A stretch of DNA of 32,500 nucleotides, taken from the NCBI GenBank assembly GCA_963170055.1, contig CAUJGJ010000313.1:7079979-7112478 (forward strand), written 5' to 3'. Positions 1-9,813 of this stretch are shown piece by piece. The notes beneath the pieces are model-generated. The model saw nothing but the letters and a program-made list of their open reading frames with translations, ran no database searches and was not told where the DNA came from. Numbering within the stretch: position 1 is the stretch's first letter; every line of letters begins with the position of its first letter. Source of the DNA: Halisarca cf. caerulea (Eukaryota; Porifera; Demospongiae; Chondrillida; Halisarcidae). Both the position numbers and the translations under genes were made by a program.

Positions 1-102
1 GCGCTAATTTAACGTACTTTTGTGGGTTACTTGTTTTTAAAGGAACAACATAAATCGTCTATAGCCCGTATATATCATCCTACCTCAGTTCTCGTCTGCA
101 CC
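1..102 (+). promoter_or_regulatory. 5' leader of copy 1 (promoter truncated by window edge)
   Basis: These bases align with the stretch between the YY1-like site and the signal-peptide ATG in copies 2, 6 and 7: a GCGCTAAT block, then a GGAACAACA block, then the CCATGTTCTT start context. The kB-like and YY1-like sites expected further upstream are outside the window. Confidence 0.6.
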
Positions 103-3100
103 ATGTTCTTGAGGGGTATCCCGAGCGACGGATGGAATTGGGTTCTATTTTTATGTCTATTTATTCTGTCGAAATCTCCAGGTTAGTTCTGTCGTGGTTG
201 ACAATAAATTTAAAGACACAAACTTCGTCATTACCTTCACAATAATTGATGCTCCCTCAGCTGTGGCTCGACTAATCACACAATACCCTGTAGAGTTGCT
301 CGAGGCCTACATCCACATACAGTGATACGTGCACTCACACTCGGATCCTATGACCTATATGGAAGTTCTCTGTACTACAGAGTGCTAGAATGCTAGTACC
401 AGTTATCTTATACTGAAGAAGTTTGATTTGACAAACGCTCCAGTTTTTGTCCCCACAGCCACTGCTCAGCTGTCCCTCTCAACCACTGGAGGTGTTCAGT
501 GTTATGGGGAACAGGTCACCTTACTGTGTACACATCCTGTACTGCCTCAGGAGCCAGAGTACCTACAAGCAGAGGTTACTTGGAGGAGAGATGGGAGAGC
601 TATATCTGCTATTGGTCTTGGAAGGACTAACCTCAACTCCACAACAACCAAACTGGAGTTCACCATCACTAACAGCACTGTTGGAAACTACACTTGTTTT
701 CTAGTGAATGTTGTACAAAGTAGAGCAGATGAAAGTAACTCTGTAACAGTGAGACCACCTGGTGAGCCTCCAAACAATAGGGTCACACCAGCAATCTTCA
801 CAGTAAACTAGCTACTCATTCTCCATACCAGCACAGTACACTGTACTCCAAACATTCAAGGTGAAGCACCCTCAATGTACATTATGTAGATCGATGTATA
901 TGTCATCTGAATAGTGAATGAGTAGGACCACCATCCTTTAGTAGCAATACATGGAACCTCTGTAATCTCAGTCTCAATAGTCCAACGTTCTCTCCAATCC
1001 AATCATACTCTTCAGGACAGTACAGCATTTAATGACAGTATTGAGAAACATTTGGTAGCCCCAGATCCCTCTGTGCTCTCATACCTAGTTGAAGGCTCAT
1101 GGCTCAAATGTCAGACTATACAGAGGTTTTACTGTCCGTACATCCAAACTTAAATAAATCATGCTAGCATTGTACTGAGCAATACTCATAGGCCAGGCCT
1201 TTAGTATACCATGCATTTCAGTAACCCCCCCCCCCCTTCTCCCCCCCTCCCCCTCACCCCTTCTCCCCCTCCCCCACATATACAGAACAATTCCTGTAGT
1301 GTAGGCACACATCACTTCTACCCACGAATGCTAAGAAGCAACTGAAATACATGTGTTTGTGTCTGTGTGCACGTATGTGCATACATTGGTCAGATGGAGC
1401 ATGCATGCGTGTGTACATGAGTACCTCCATATACCATAGAGGCACTAATTCTTACGGGACATTATTTTCATAATTTGCATAAATGAGCTTGCATTCGCAA
1501 AAAAAAATCAATTGCAAATATTTAGTTAGATACATAGTCTATTTGTCTAATATATAGTAGGGAATGGTCCATTCGTGAATCACTATTTACAACCAACTTT
1601 TGGACTAGCAAATTACACGCCCCACGAAAATTTGCGCCTATATGGTAGTTTGTGTTTACTGCAGATCTGACCCCACCTGCCCTCACATCTATTGACTCAC
1701 TTGCCTCTACCATCACTCTTAAATGGAGTGACCAACCCTGTACTGTGAGGTACAGTGTATCCTGGATGTACACCAATGATGATGGTACTACTACTACTGA
1801 TAGTGGAGTTACAGAGTTGACCAACTACACCATCCCAACCAGTGTAGCAGGAGTGTATACTGTGTCAGTAGAAGCTGTTGATGGTGTGGGTATTGTTGGA
1901 CCATCAACTACTGAAGTAGTGAGATCAAGTGAGTGCTAACTCCACACTCTGTATCTGATGGTGTTGAAATGCTCAATCCTTCTCTCTTCAGTTTACCCTC
2001 AACCCACTGATGACGGCAGTCCTCCTTGTAAAGACAGGTCTCTTGTTCTGAGATGTCAGGAGAGTGGACTACATGACGATAGAAGGTCACAGTTCATCTG
2101 GATGGACAGCAGTGGTCCTCTTGCTAGCTCTGATCAGTCCACCATCAATGGTCCTCAGTTGTCAATAACCAATGCTAGTGCTGTCAGTGACAACACTATC
2201 CGATGTAGTGAAGTGCTGACAAATGGGCTAACAGTGACAGGAGTTGTGTACAGAGTGGAACCACTCAGTGAGCACCTATATACACTGAGGAGGACATTCA
2301 CATATTTATGTACACTAAGACGTCCTTGCATGTCTGGTCATCATTTGTAGTGCAGTTAGACAGTTTTGATGACGACTGTATTATAAGGACACAAATGTAT
2401 TAGTTCTGTAATTGCATCCAAACAGCTCATTACTTGTGTTTTGTTCACAGTGGGTGTTTTCCCTTTCTTTTATACTGCATGTCACACAGATCAACCAGGT
2501 CCTCCTGTAGTAACCATAGCAACCACAGATTCCAGTTTCACATTAACATGGAACACTACAACAGTCTGTTTCGAGTCTGAAATCTCCAACTTTGTTGTAA
2601 ATTGGAGTGAGATTGGAAGTGGGATCAGTTCCTCCATTACTGTATTATCTCCTCCATACACCATCAGTGGACTACAACCTGGTACATCTTATGAGGTCAG
2701 TGTACATGGAGTGAGTGGATCAGGAGTAGTCAGTGAACGGAGAGTGCTCACTGTGACAACAGGTGAGGAGGTCCTGCAGTGAAGGCTGATGTGTGTGTTG
2801 AGTGGTTGGTTGTCCTTGTGAAATCTCCAGTCCTCCATTTGCAAACTATAATTTATTGTACACATGTAATAGTAGAGATGAGCAAATGTATAAGAAGGTC
2901 TCATGCTGCACACTATCCCTACCCAACATCATCCATACATGCTGTACACTATCCCTACCCAACATCATCCATACATGCTGCACACTATCCCTACCCAACA
3001 TCATCCATACATGCTGTACACTATCCCTACCCAACATCATCCATACATGCTGCACAATATCCCTACCCAACATCATCCATACATGCTGCACACTATCCCT

Positions 3101-4668
3101 ACCCAACATCATCCATACATGCTGTACACTATCCCTACCCAACACTACCGTACATGCTGCACACCATCCCTACCCAACATCATCCATACATGCTGTACAC
3201 TATCCCTACCCAACATCATCCATACATGCTGCACACTATCCCTACCCAACATCATCCATACATGCTGCACACTATCCCTACCCAACATCATCCATACATG
3301 CTGTACACTATCCCTACCCAACACTATCCATACATGTAGTGTGTGAAATGTAGTGCAGTCAAACCTCACTAACATGACACTTGATGGACCGCCCAGAAAT
3401 TTAACCTTAAAAGTGTAAACAATACTACATGTTATGATTGGTTTTGGAGGTGGACTTGACTACAGTGGAATCTCCAAATAAAGGACACTTTGGGACAGTC
3501 TTCTTGTCCTTTGTGAGGAGGTTGTTCACTTTGGGAGGTCCAAAATGTTTGTCTGGAACTGTTATGGAGAGAATACCTTGTGACTCCAGCTGTGTCCATT
3601 CTAGAGAAAATGTCCTTATTTCAGAGTATCCACTATCGGAGATTCCACTGTACAGTATTCAGTGCTATAAGCTATTTATGTGAGTAACATTCAACTGTCA
3701 TGCTGTAATCCCTTATTATTTCTTCTTCTCCACTGTCTTCACACGGGTTATACTACCCACACATGTTTGCAGATATACCAGGACCTGGAGCTACAGATGC
3801 AGCCACTGGCACACACTCAGGGCTGTCGGCAGCTCTCATTGCAGGCATTGTGGTAGCTTCAGTGGTTGTCATTTTGCTAACATTCACTGCTGGTTTGGGA
3901 GTTGGAGTGATAGCACATTCTCTTTACAGGAAGAGATCCACTCACACATCACGTGAGTGGTTGTGTACGTGTTTGTCACCAAAGTCTTAAGAGCGTGTGT
4001 AGTTGGGACATAACAGTTTGTTATAGCAGTGGTCAAAACAGCATTTGCCCTTTACTAGGACAAAGAGCTGACCTAATGAGTGTATATTAGTTGTGCATCT
4101 TGAAAATTGGTCAGCCATTTCTGATATGGTCGCTAATGTTATGATTCCTAGCAGTATGAATTGACTCTGCAAAAATGATATTTTTCAACAATAGTTGGTA
4201 TTGAATTCTCAGCGCTGTTTCAGCATAGTCTACCATTGCTGACCCAATCCCACTCAGCCATTTTCAGGGACGAACTTCAGTCCCAAAATGGCCTACCATG
4301 CAAGATTGGGTCAGTTACACCAGAATAGTTTCAGCAATTCCAAGGACTTTGAGTCAGCCACATTCCAGTTTGTTGGGAAAATGGCAGATGGCAGACTGCT
4401 ATTTCCAGCCCATACAGTGCTTGCTAAACCTTTGCAACACCAAATGTGCATGTGATGCATGTGCTTGTCATCTTGTGGTCATCATCTTGTGTGTCTGCTC
4501 TCCTTTTGTACAGAATCCTCTGAATCTGCAGAAGATAAGGTGACCTCTTCCACTCCAGGTTACATGAATGTAGAACTGGAGGATAAAAGTGTACCAATGA
4601 CAGACAACCCAAGTTATGAACATGTTGAGAGAACACAACTCACAAAACCTCTTTACGGGAACTTGTAG
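103..4668 (+). CDS. Copy 1: Ig-FN3-Ig-FN3 transmembrane receptor, long tail
   Basis: Seven exons: 103-181, 459-761, 1665-1928, 1992-2267, 2490-2762, 3773-3952, 4514-4668. They join to 509 codons plus stop, all junctions phase 1. Residues 1-26 (MFLRGIPSDGWNW...) are a signal peptide. Residues 27-127 are an Ig-like domain with the CYG...LLC, VTW and YTC core and several N-glycosylation sequons. Residues 128-215 and 308-398 are FN3-like (VSW and VNW C-strands). Residues 216-307 are a second Ig-like domain (CKD...LRC, FIWMD, TIRC). Residues 399-458 hold a TM helix ending AGLGVGVIAHSLYRK, with basic residues on the inner side. The tail has YMNV, NPSYEHV and PLYGNL. The start follows the conserved CCATGTT context of its paralogues. 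Its Ig1 is closer to copies 5 and 8 than to copy 6. The likely role is ligand or self recognition at the cell surface; family and exons are well supported, function is inferred. Confidence 0.85.
1219..1274. repeat. C-rich low-complexity tract
   Basis: Long C runs mixed with TTCT blocks lie inside intron 2 of copy 1. The rest of this 903-bp intron (762-1664) shows no recognisable gene. Confidence 0.8.
2903..3345. repeat. 36-bp minisatellite, about 12 copies, copy 1 intron 5
   Basis: The unit is CTATCCCTACCCAACATCAT followed by CCATACATGCTGCACA (36 bp), with mostly C/T variation at one position. The unit is a multiple of three and lacks stops in several frames, so it produces long artificial reading frames on both strands. 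The same repeat with about 22 units sits in the same intron of copy 6. Confidence 0.95.
3463..3650. mobile_element. MITE, TA target site, CAGTGGAATCTCC inverted ends
   Basis: CAGTGGAATCTCC at the left is matched by GGAGATTCCACTG at the right, and TA flanks both sides (3461-3462, 3651-3652). The inner bases near both ends also match. TA duplication and this terminus fit a non-autonomous Tc1/mariner-pogo-type element. No transposase is present. A counterpart lies at 24251-24429 in copy 6, so insertion predates the duplication. Confidence 0.65.
4227..4326. mobile_element. Foldback element in copy 1 intron 6
   Basis: AGTCTACC...GCTGACCCAATC pairs imperfectly with GATTGGGTCAG...ACACCAGA. Copy 6 lacks roughly 300 bp here (about 4060-4380 in copy 1), so the surrounding stretch is an insertion or deletion difference between the two paralogues. 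Confidence 0.45.
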
Positions 4669-4896
4669 ACCATCTTTGTCACTAACCAATGTTTTCTATA
4701 TAATAGTTGAATCACTCTCGTTGTTTGGTTGCTAAGAAAAAGTGCAATTTGTATATTTTTCTAATGCTGTATATTTCATGCCAATGTTATGTCTCTGTAT
4801 TCAAGGACCATACACTCTATTGCATGCATACATGTTGAACTGTATATATATATAACTAACTATTATATATAAGCATGATATTCCAATCTCAATATA

Positions 4897-5063
4897 CAGA
4901 GGAACCTCATTACAAACTCCCCTAATAACAAAAATCTCTAACAGACTACTTTTGTGGGTCCAGATAGATTACTGCGCATAAAATAACCTCTGAATAGTGG
5001 ATACCTCTGTAGAGCAAACTGCTTTACAGTTCCCAAAGTGTCCGTTATAGAGGGGTTACAGTG
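4897..5063. mobile_element. MITE upstream of copy 2 promoter
   Basis: The ends CAGAGGAACCTC and GAGGGGTTACAGTG are an imperfect inverted repeat next to TA on both sides. It ends less than 50 bp before the kB-like site. The homologous element sits at 25338-25527 before copy 7. The rest of the spacer between copy 1 and this element (4669-4896) is AT-rich 3' flank; I see no gene there. Confidence 0.5.
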
Positions 5064-5110
5064 TATGTGTATAGCTCGCTCTGGAAACACTGCACGGAGC
5101 GGGGTAAGTC

Positions 5111-5139
5111 GGGAAAGCCCCTTCTGTAAAATGGCGGCC
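5111..5139 (+). promoter_or_regulatory. kB-like plus YY1-like promoter block, copy 2
   Basis: GGGAAAGCCCC (5111-5121) fits a kB half-site pair GGGRNNNYCC. It is followed by AAAATGGCGGCC (5128-5139), the YY1-type ATGGCGGC core. The main ATG lies 137 bp further. The same pair recurs before every visible copy. Confidence 0.55.
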
Positions 5140-5267
5140 ATCGATTCACAATCTGTCCCGCGTGCGAGCGCTAATGTAGAGCGCTTGTGCGGGTTCATTG
5201 TTTTGATAGAGGAACAACAATTGAGTAAAGTGTCTCCATCTCGTATACCACTGTTCTCGTACGTGCC

Positions 5268-8200
5268 ATGTTCTTGGGAGGGATATGGAGCTACGGATGG
5301 AATTGTCTGGTATTTGTATACCTATTTGGTCTGCTAAGATGTCCAGGTTAGTTCCCTCGTGATTTGGACTAAATTAAAAACAAACTTAGTCTTCACTTTG
5401 AGACAAGAGCCTGGGGGGGGGGGGGGGAGTGGCTCCTATAGAATAGTCTAAGTTAAAGATAAGGTTCATCCCTGTTTCTTTACATCCACATCTCTCTAGA
5501 AGGTTCGAGTAAATCTATACTAAGCAGAGTACCACATACTGTAACTGCAACCTGCGTCAGAATCCCTTATGTCAGCATGTGTAGATGTACGATAGTGAAA
5601 TATGTATTATTCACGTTCATTATAGTATGAGTAGCTGCAGATTGCACCACAGGCAGTGAACAGTCATATGAATAATAATGGTGGTTCTGTGTGTTCTTGT
5701 TCTAACATCATATGCCACTTGTTGTGCAGGTAGTGCTCAGCTCACCATCTTCACCTCCTCCTCCTCTACTTCATGTTATGGAGATGTAGTGACTCTAGTG
5801 TGTCACCATCCTGAGGTTGCCACCAACCCTGGGAGGTACTTTACCATTATACCAACATGGAGAGAGAATGGTGTGGGGATCACAACTTCTCTTGGTACTA
5901 TGTTTGAAGCCAACACATCTCCAGATCTCATGAGTACAACTCTCACCATCAACATCACAGTGGACCACTTCAGGAACAAGTCATTGTACTATTCATGTTT
6001 GCTAGTGTTAGCAGGTCCAAATGGACTCCCTACAGGAGAGGTGGAACCTAGTCAAAATGTCACTATAGACCCCATTGGTGAGTGGGTGTTTACTTCAAAT
6101 GGTACATTTACGTGTGGTTTAATGCGTGGGTGTCATTGGCTGGCCCTATACATGCTAGTACACTGTGTGCCATCACATTATGTTTAACTTTGTCTCATAT
6201 TACTCTATGCTTTACAGCCAGTATAATGTTACATGAGAGTTGGTGTTGTAATGTGCATGAGGTGTTTTGTGGGGGATCAAGGTGTACATGCTAGTACACT
6301 GAGTGCCATCACATTGTGTGTGCCTCGTGCCCTGCCTCTCAGTATATGAATGTGTAGTTTGTGTATATCCTCTGCAGATCTGACCCCACCTCCCCTCACA
6401 TCCATTGACTCACTTGCCTCTACCATCACTCTTAAATGGAGTGACCAACCCTGTACTGTGAGGTACAGTGTATCCTGGATGTACACCAATGATGATGGTA
6501 CTACTACTACTGATAGTGGAGTTACAGAGTTGACCAACTACACCATCCCAACCAGTGTAGGAGGAGTGTATACTGTGTCAGTAGAAGCTGTTGATGGTGT
6601 GGGTAATGTTGGACCATCAACTACTGAAGTAGTGAGATCAAGTGAGTGCTTAGTCTTGTACCCAGACCCTCAATCTACTGCCATTTTAACCCTTAATAAA
6701 ATGGCAGCAGATTGGGGATCTTTGTGCATAACTGGTGAGTGCTCACTCCACACTCTGTATCTGATTGTATTATCTCAATAGCTTCCTTGCCTTGAGCAAG
6801 CATGCAGTAAGCAACACAACATGGTTGTATACAAGAAACAAGCTTGTATCTGATCAAAAGTTATCTAATTCGTTCCATACGGACATATTTCTTCCCTCCT
6901 CATGCAGCCCTCCCTCAACCCACTGCTCCTGTTGTTCCATGTAAGGACAGGTCAGTTGTCCTGAGATGTCAAATCAGTGGACAAGTTGACTACGAGAGGT
7001 ATATTTGGAGGGACAGCAGAGGAGATGTGGTTGACTCTGATCTGTACAATGTTGAGGGTCAGGAGCTGACCATAGCTGATGTGTGTACAGTGAGGGGAAT
7101 GCTGTATCGCTGTGGAGGAGTGCTGTCATCTGGAACTGTAGTGATGGGGGAGAGCTATCGTGTGGAACCTTTAGGTGAGCAGTTTCTGTTTGTGAGTGAA
7201 AGGAAGTTCCTTTCATTTTCTTTTGTTGACAGACAACATCACATAAATAGATAATGCAGCCTTCACACAACAGAGTATGAGTTTGCAGTTCAGTGAAGTG
7301 TTGTGTTGTGTGTTGCTAGCTACAGTGGAATCTCATTATGGTGAATCCCAGGGGACACTGGAATTCACCAGTGTATCAGAAATTCCCTATAACCAGTTAA
7401 TGTAGTGTAGTAGTGTTTCACAGTAGACCACTAACTGGGACACATGTATTTGTTCACTATATCAGAAATTCACTGTAAGAGTGTTCTTTACAACAAGTTT
7501 CCACTGTGTAAGAATTATTGTGTCCGACTCTGTTGTGAGCACACAACTACCACAGTGTCCCTAATGGAGAGGACCTAGTAGTCTGGTGTAGGCAGAACCT
7601 ATTCCTCCATTTTATATGATGTCATGACCAACAAGTGATGTCATAAAAATGGAGGACTAAGGACTGCTCCACACCAGACTGAGTCCATAGTAGACACATG
7701 TAACATTTCTTTTTATACTAATAAGTGTGTGCTTTGCTGATCAATGTATATTATGGTGTACACACCTGTACATGTGTATGTGTATTCAATATTATGTGTA
7801 TTTTGGTTTTTATGTACACAAACAATATCTCGTGTCCATCCACTGTCAGTTGGTGTAGGTGTGTCTAAACATGCCCTCAACTTAACCCATACCAACTGTC
7901 AGTTCTTGTTATTTCTTCAACTCTGATCCCCTCCTACTGGAAAGACCACTCCCCCTCCCTACACACACACCAATCTCTTTCAATATATACACTGCTACGA
8001 GGTTCTTGTCAGTCTTGTGTTTGTGAGGTACATTTCTTTATCCTCTCCAACTAGCTCAACCAGGTCCTCCTGTGGTAGCCATAGCAACAACAGATTCCAG
8101 TATCACTTTAACATGGAACACTACACTGCACTGTTTCAAATCCAAAATCTTCACCTTTGTTGTAATTTGGAATGAGATTGTAAGTGGAACTAGTAACAAT

Positions 8201-8338
8201 GTCACCATCTCATCCTCTCCATACACCATCAGTGGACTACAACCTGGTACCTCTTATGAGGTCAGTGTACATGGAGTGAGTGGATCAGGATTAAGGAGCT
8301 CCAGGAGTGTATCACTCCTTACAACATCTCCAGCAATT

Positions 8339-8401
<63 letters not shown>

Positions 8402-8900
8402 ATGCGTGCGTGTGTGCATGTGTGCATGTGTGCGTGTGTGTAATTTGATAAAGTTTACAAGTGCATGTTATTGCCTGCCTCGCTTCCCACATCAAAGAAG
8501 CACACAAATACATGCATTACATGAAACATGTGTGCCCCATCTCCCTCCCCCTCACACATGCACATACAACTCATAAGACACAGGATTGTCCACAGGTGTC
8601 ATTGCTGGTGTTGTGATAGGGTCAGTAGTAGTGAGTGTAATGATATTCATAGCTGGTTGTGGAGCTGGAGTGATAGCACATGTTGTTTACCAGAAGACAT
8701 CCAAACAAACAAAAAGTATGTATTCCTGTTTGTCAACAAGTGTGTGTTTCTGTTTGATCAACAAGTATGTGTTCCTGTTTGTCAACAAGTGTTTACACTC
8801 TTGTCATATCTCCTCATCATTCACTACAGAATCCTCTGAATCTGCAGAAGATAAGGTGACCTCTTCCACTCCAGGTTACATGAATCAGTGTTGGGGGTAA
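5268..8900 (+). CDS. Copy 2: Ig-FN3-Ig-FN3 transmembrane receptor, tail truncated by transposon
   Basis: Exons: 5268-5346, 5730-6077, 6378-6641, 6908-7174, 8055-8339, 8578-8715, 8830-8900; 483 codons plus stop. Residues 1-26 are a signal peptide. Ig1 (27-142) has CYGDVVTLVC, PTWREN and YYSC. FN3 domains are at 143-230 and 320-414, and Ig2 at 231-319 (CKDRSVVLRC, YIWRD, YRC). The TM exon (415-460) reads DTGLSTGVIAG... and contains AGCGAGVIAHVVYQK. The tail starts normally through GYMN, then enters a transposon and ends four codons later, losing NPSY. The remainder of the tail exon lies beyond the element. The exon 5 donor is the first GT of a (GT)n run. The TM exon could instead start at the CAG six bases later (8584). 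The receptor probably still reaches the surface but lacks most tail signalling. Confidence 0.8.
5678..5729 (+). other. In-frame alternative signal-peptide sequence before Ig1, copy 2
   Basis: An ATG at 5678 is in frame with exon 2 across its acceptor and encodes MVVLCVLVLTSYATCCAG, a plausible short signal peptide. The same sequence is kept in copies 6 and 7. It also serves as the pyrimidine-rich end of intron 1, so conservation alone does not prove translation. Confidence 0.4.
6652..6733. mobile_element. Foldback MITE just after the FN3-1 donor, copy 2
   Basis: AGTCTTGTACCCAGACCCTC...CTGCCATTTTA pairs with TAAAATGGCAGCAG...GGATCTTTGTGCATAACT. GTGAGTGCT, the splice donor itself, is repeated on both sides, so the insertion doubled the 5' splice site. 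The equivalent in copy 7 is at 27775-27856. Confidence 0.6.
7323..7506. mobile_element. MITE, CAGTGGAATCTC family, copy 2 intron 4
   Basis: The left end CAGTGGAATCTCATTATGGTG follows TA. The right end carries TTCACTGTAAG...AGTTTCCACTG. The inner parts repeat 'cagaaattc' motifs. The copy 7 counterpart is at 28441-28650. It lies in a long intron (7175-8054) with no gene. Confidence 0.5.
7580..7680. mobile_element. Foldback MITE, AGTCTGGTGTAG family, copy 2 intron 4
   Basis: AGTCTGGTGTAGGCAG is mirrored by CTGCTCCACACCAGACT, and the inner arms (CCTCCATTTT / AAAATGGAGG) also pair. The homologue in copy 7 is at 28739-28844. Related elements occur at 10608, 13815, 15670 and 20721. Confidence 0.65.
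8340..8441. repeat. (TG)n microsatellite starting at the exon 5 donor, copy 2
   Basis: An uninterrupted TG run begins directly at the splice donor GT and decays into CATGCG variants. The GT used for splicing is therefore the first repeat unit. Confidence 0.9.
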
Positions 8901-9437
8901 CTAAATACCGAAGTAATATATTACGTAATATTATTACTATTGCAGGAATTAAGTAATATAACTAAATACCTACATTGTAACTAGTAATATATTACAAATA
9001 CGTACCTCTGTGGTGAAAGTAATGTATTATCACATTCTTGAAACTAAGTAAGCTTGTCACTATAATAATGGTTATAAGTAAAAGCAGAGCTTCTGTTATC
9101 AAGGGCAACACAAAACTGTTAGTTAGATTGTCACATTACTAGTGTTCTGGGCTGCATTACATCTGCAGTATATATACCAGCAGACATTGTTTTTGTGAAT
9201 GCCCTAGTCTGATTCTAACATTCAGTGATCCTACATGTTGATGTTCACCTTTAGGAGGGTTAAAATTTTCACTGGGATGCAACTTGGATGGAATTCGCGG
9301 GAGCAAATGTAATCTGTAATATTATTACTAGTTACATTTATTATTGAGTAATATGTAACTGTAACGCATTACAAGTTTTCATAGTAATATGTAATATGTA
9401 ACGAGATTACTTTTCAAAAGTAACGACCCCAACACTG
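8886..9437. mobile_element. 552-bp hAT-like non-autonomous element inside copy 2 tail exon
   Basis: Perfect terminal inverted repeats CAGTGTTGGGG / CCCCAACACTG bound AT-rich DNA full of GTAAT/ATTAC palindromes. CATGAAT is duplicated on both sides (8879-8885, 9438-9444); in the other copies this tail sequence is uninterrupted. CAG...CTG ends with a 7-bp (possibly degraded 8-bp) duplication fit a hAT-type MITE. No transposase frame is present. Confidence 0.8.
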
Positions 9438-9438
9438 C

Positions 9439-9510
9439 ATGAATGTAGAACTGGAGGATAAAAGTGTACCAATGACAGACAACCCAAGTTATGAACCTGT
9501 TCAGAGATGA
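9439..9510 (+). pseudogene. Severed 3' part of the copy 2 tail exon
   Basis: Beyond the transposon the reading resumes as MNVELEDKSV... through NPSYEPVQR and a TGA. This was the original end of copy 2. It matches the short tail of copy 3, showing that copy 2 lacked the final YGNL motif before the insertion. It can only be translated if the element is spliced out. Confidence 0.75.
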
Positions 9511-9575
9511 AGTTTCAAATTCCAGCAGTTTTTTAATTTGGAAAGTTTTCACAATTTGTGTACATGTGTATGGTG

Positions 9576-9748
9576 GCCTGGAATCTCATTATAGCAAATT
9601 TCGAGGGACGCGGAAAATTTTTTGCTATACATAATACCAGAAAATCACTTTAACCAGTTAAACTTTCATAGTGGAATATTTACTGGATTACATGAATATA
9701 CATTCACTGTAAACAGATGTTCGAGTTCACTGTAACGAGTTTCCACTA
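9576..9748. mobile_element. Degraded CAGTGGAATCTC-family MITE in the copy 2/3 spacer
   Basis: CCTGGAATCTCATTATAGCAAATTT at the left and TTCACTGTAACGAGTTTCCACTAG at the right resemble the ends of the elements at 7323 and 28441. The rest of this spacer up to the promoter block shows nothing recognisable. Confidence 0.4.
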
Positions 9749-9784
9749 GATATCACATGCAGGAGCGCCCAAGGAAGATATTTA

Positions 9785-9813
9785 GGGACATCCCCTCGAG
9801 TAAAATGGCCTCC
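9785..9813 (+). promoter_or_regulatory. kB-like plus YY1-like promoter block, copy 3
   Basis: GGGACATCCCC (9785-9795) fits GGGRNNYYCC. AAAATGGCCTCC (9802-9813) is a weaker YY1-type core than in copies 2, 6, 7 and 8. The signal-peptide ATG is about 167 bp downstream. Confidence 0.45.

Noticed and set aside
8578..8900. Copy 2 TM and tail as one uninterrupted exon
   Set aside because: The frame happens to stay open through intron 6, but GTATGT and TACAG splice sites align with the spliced boundaries in all other copies.
8886..9437. Autonomous transposon
   Set aside because: Only 552 bp, AT-rich, with no transposase-like frame. It is non-autonomous.
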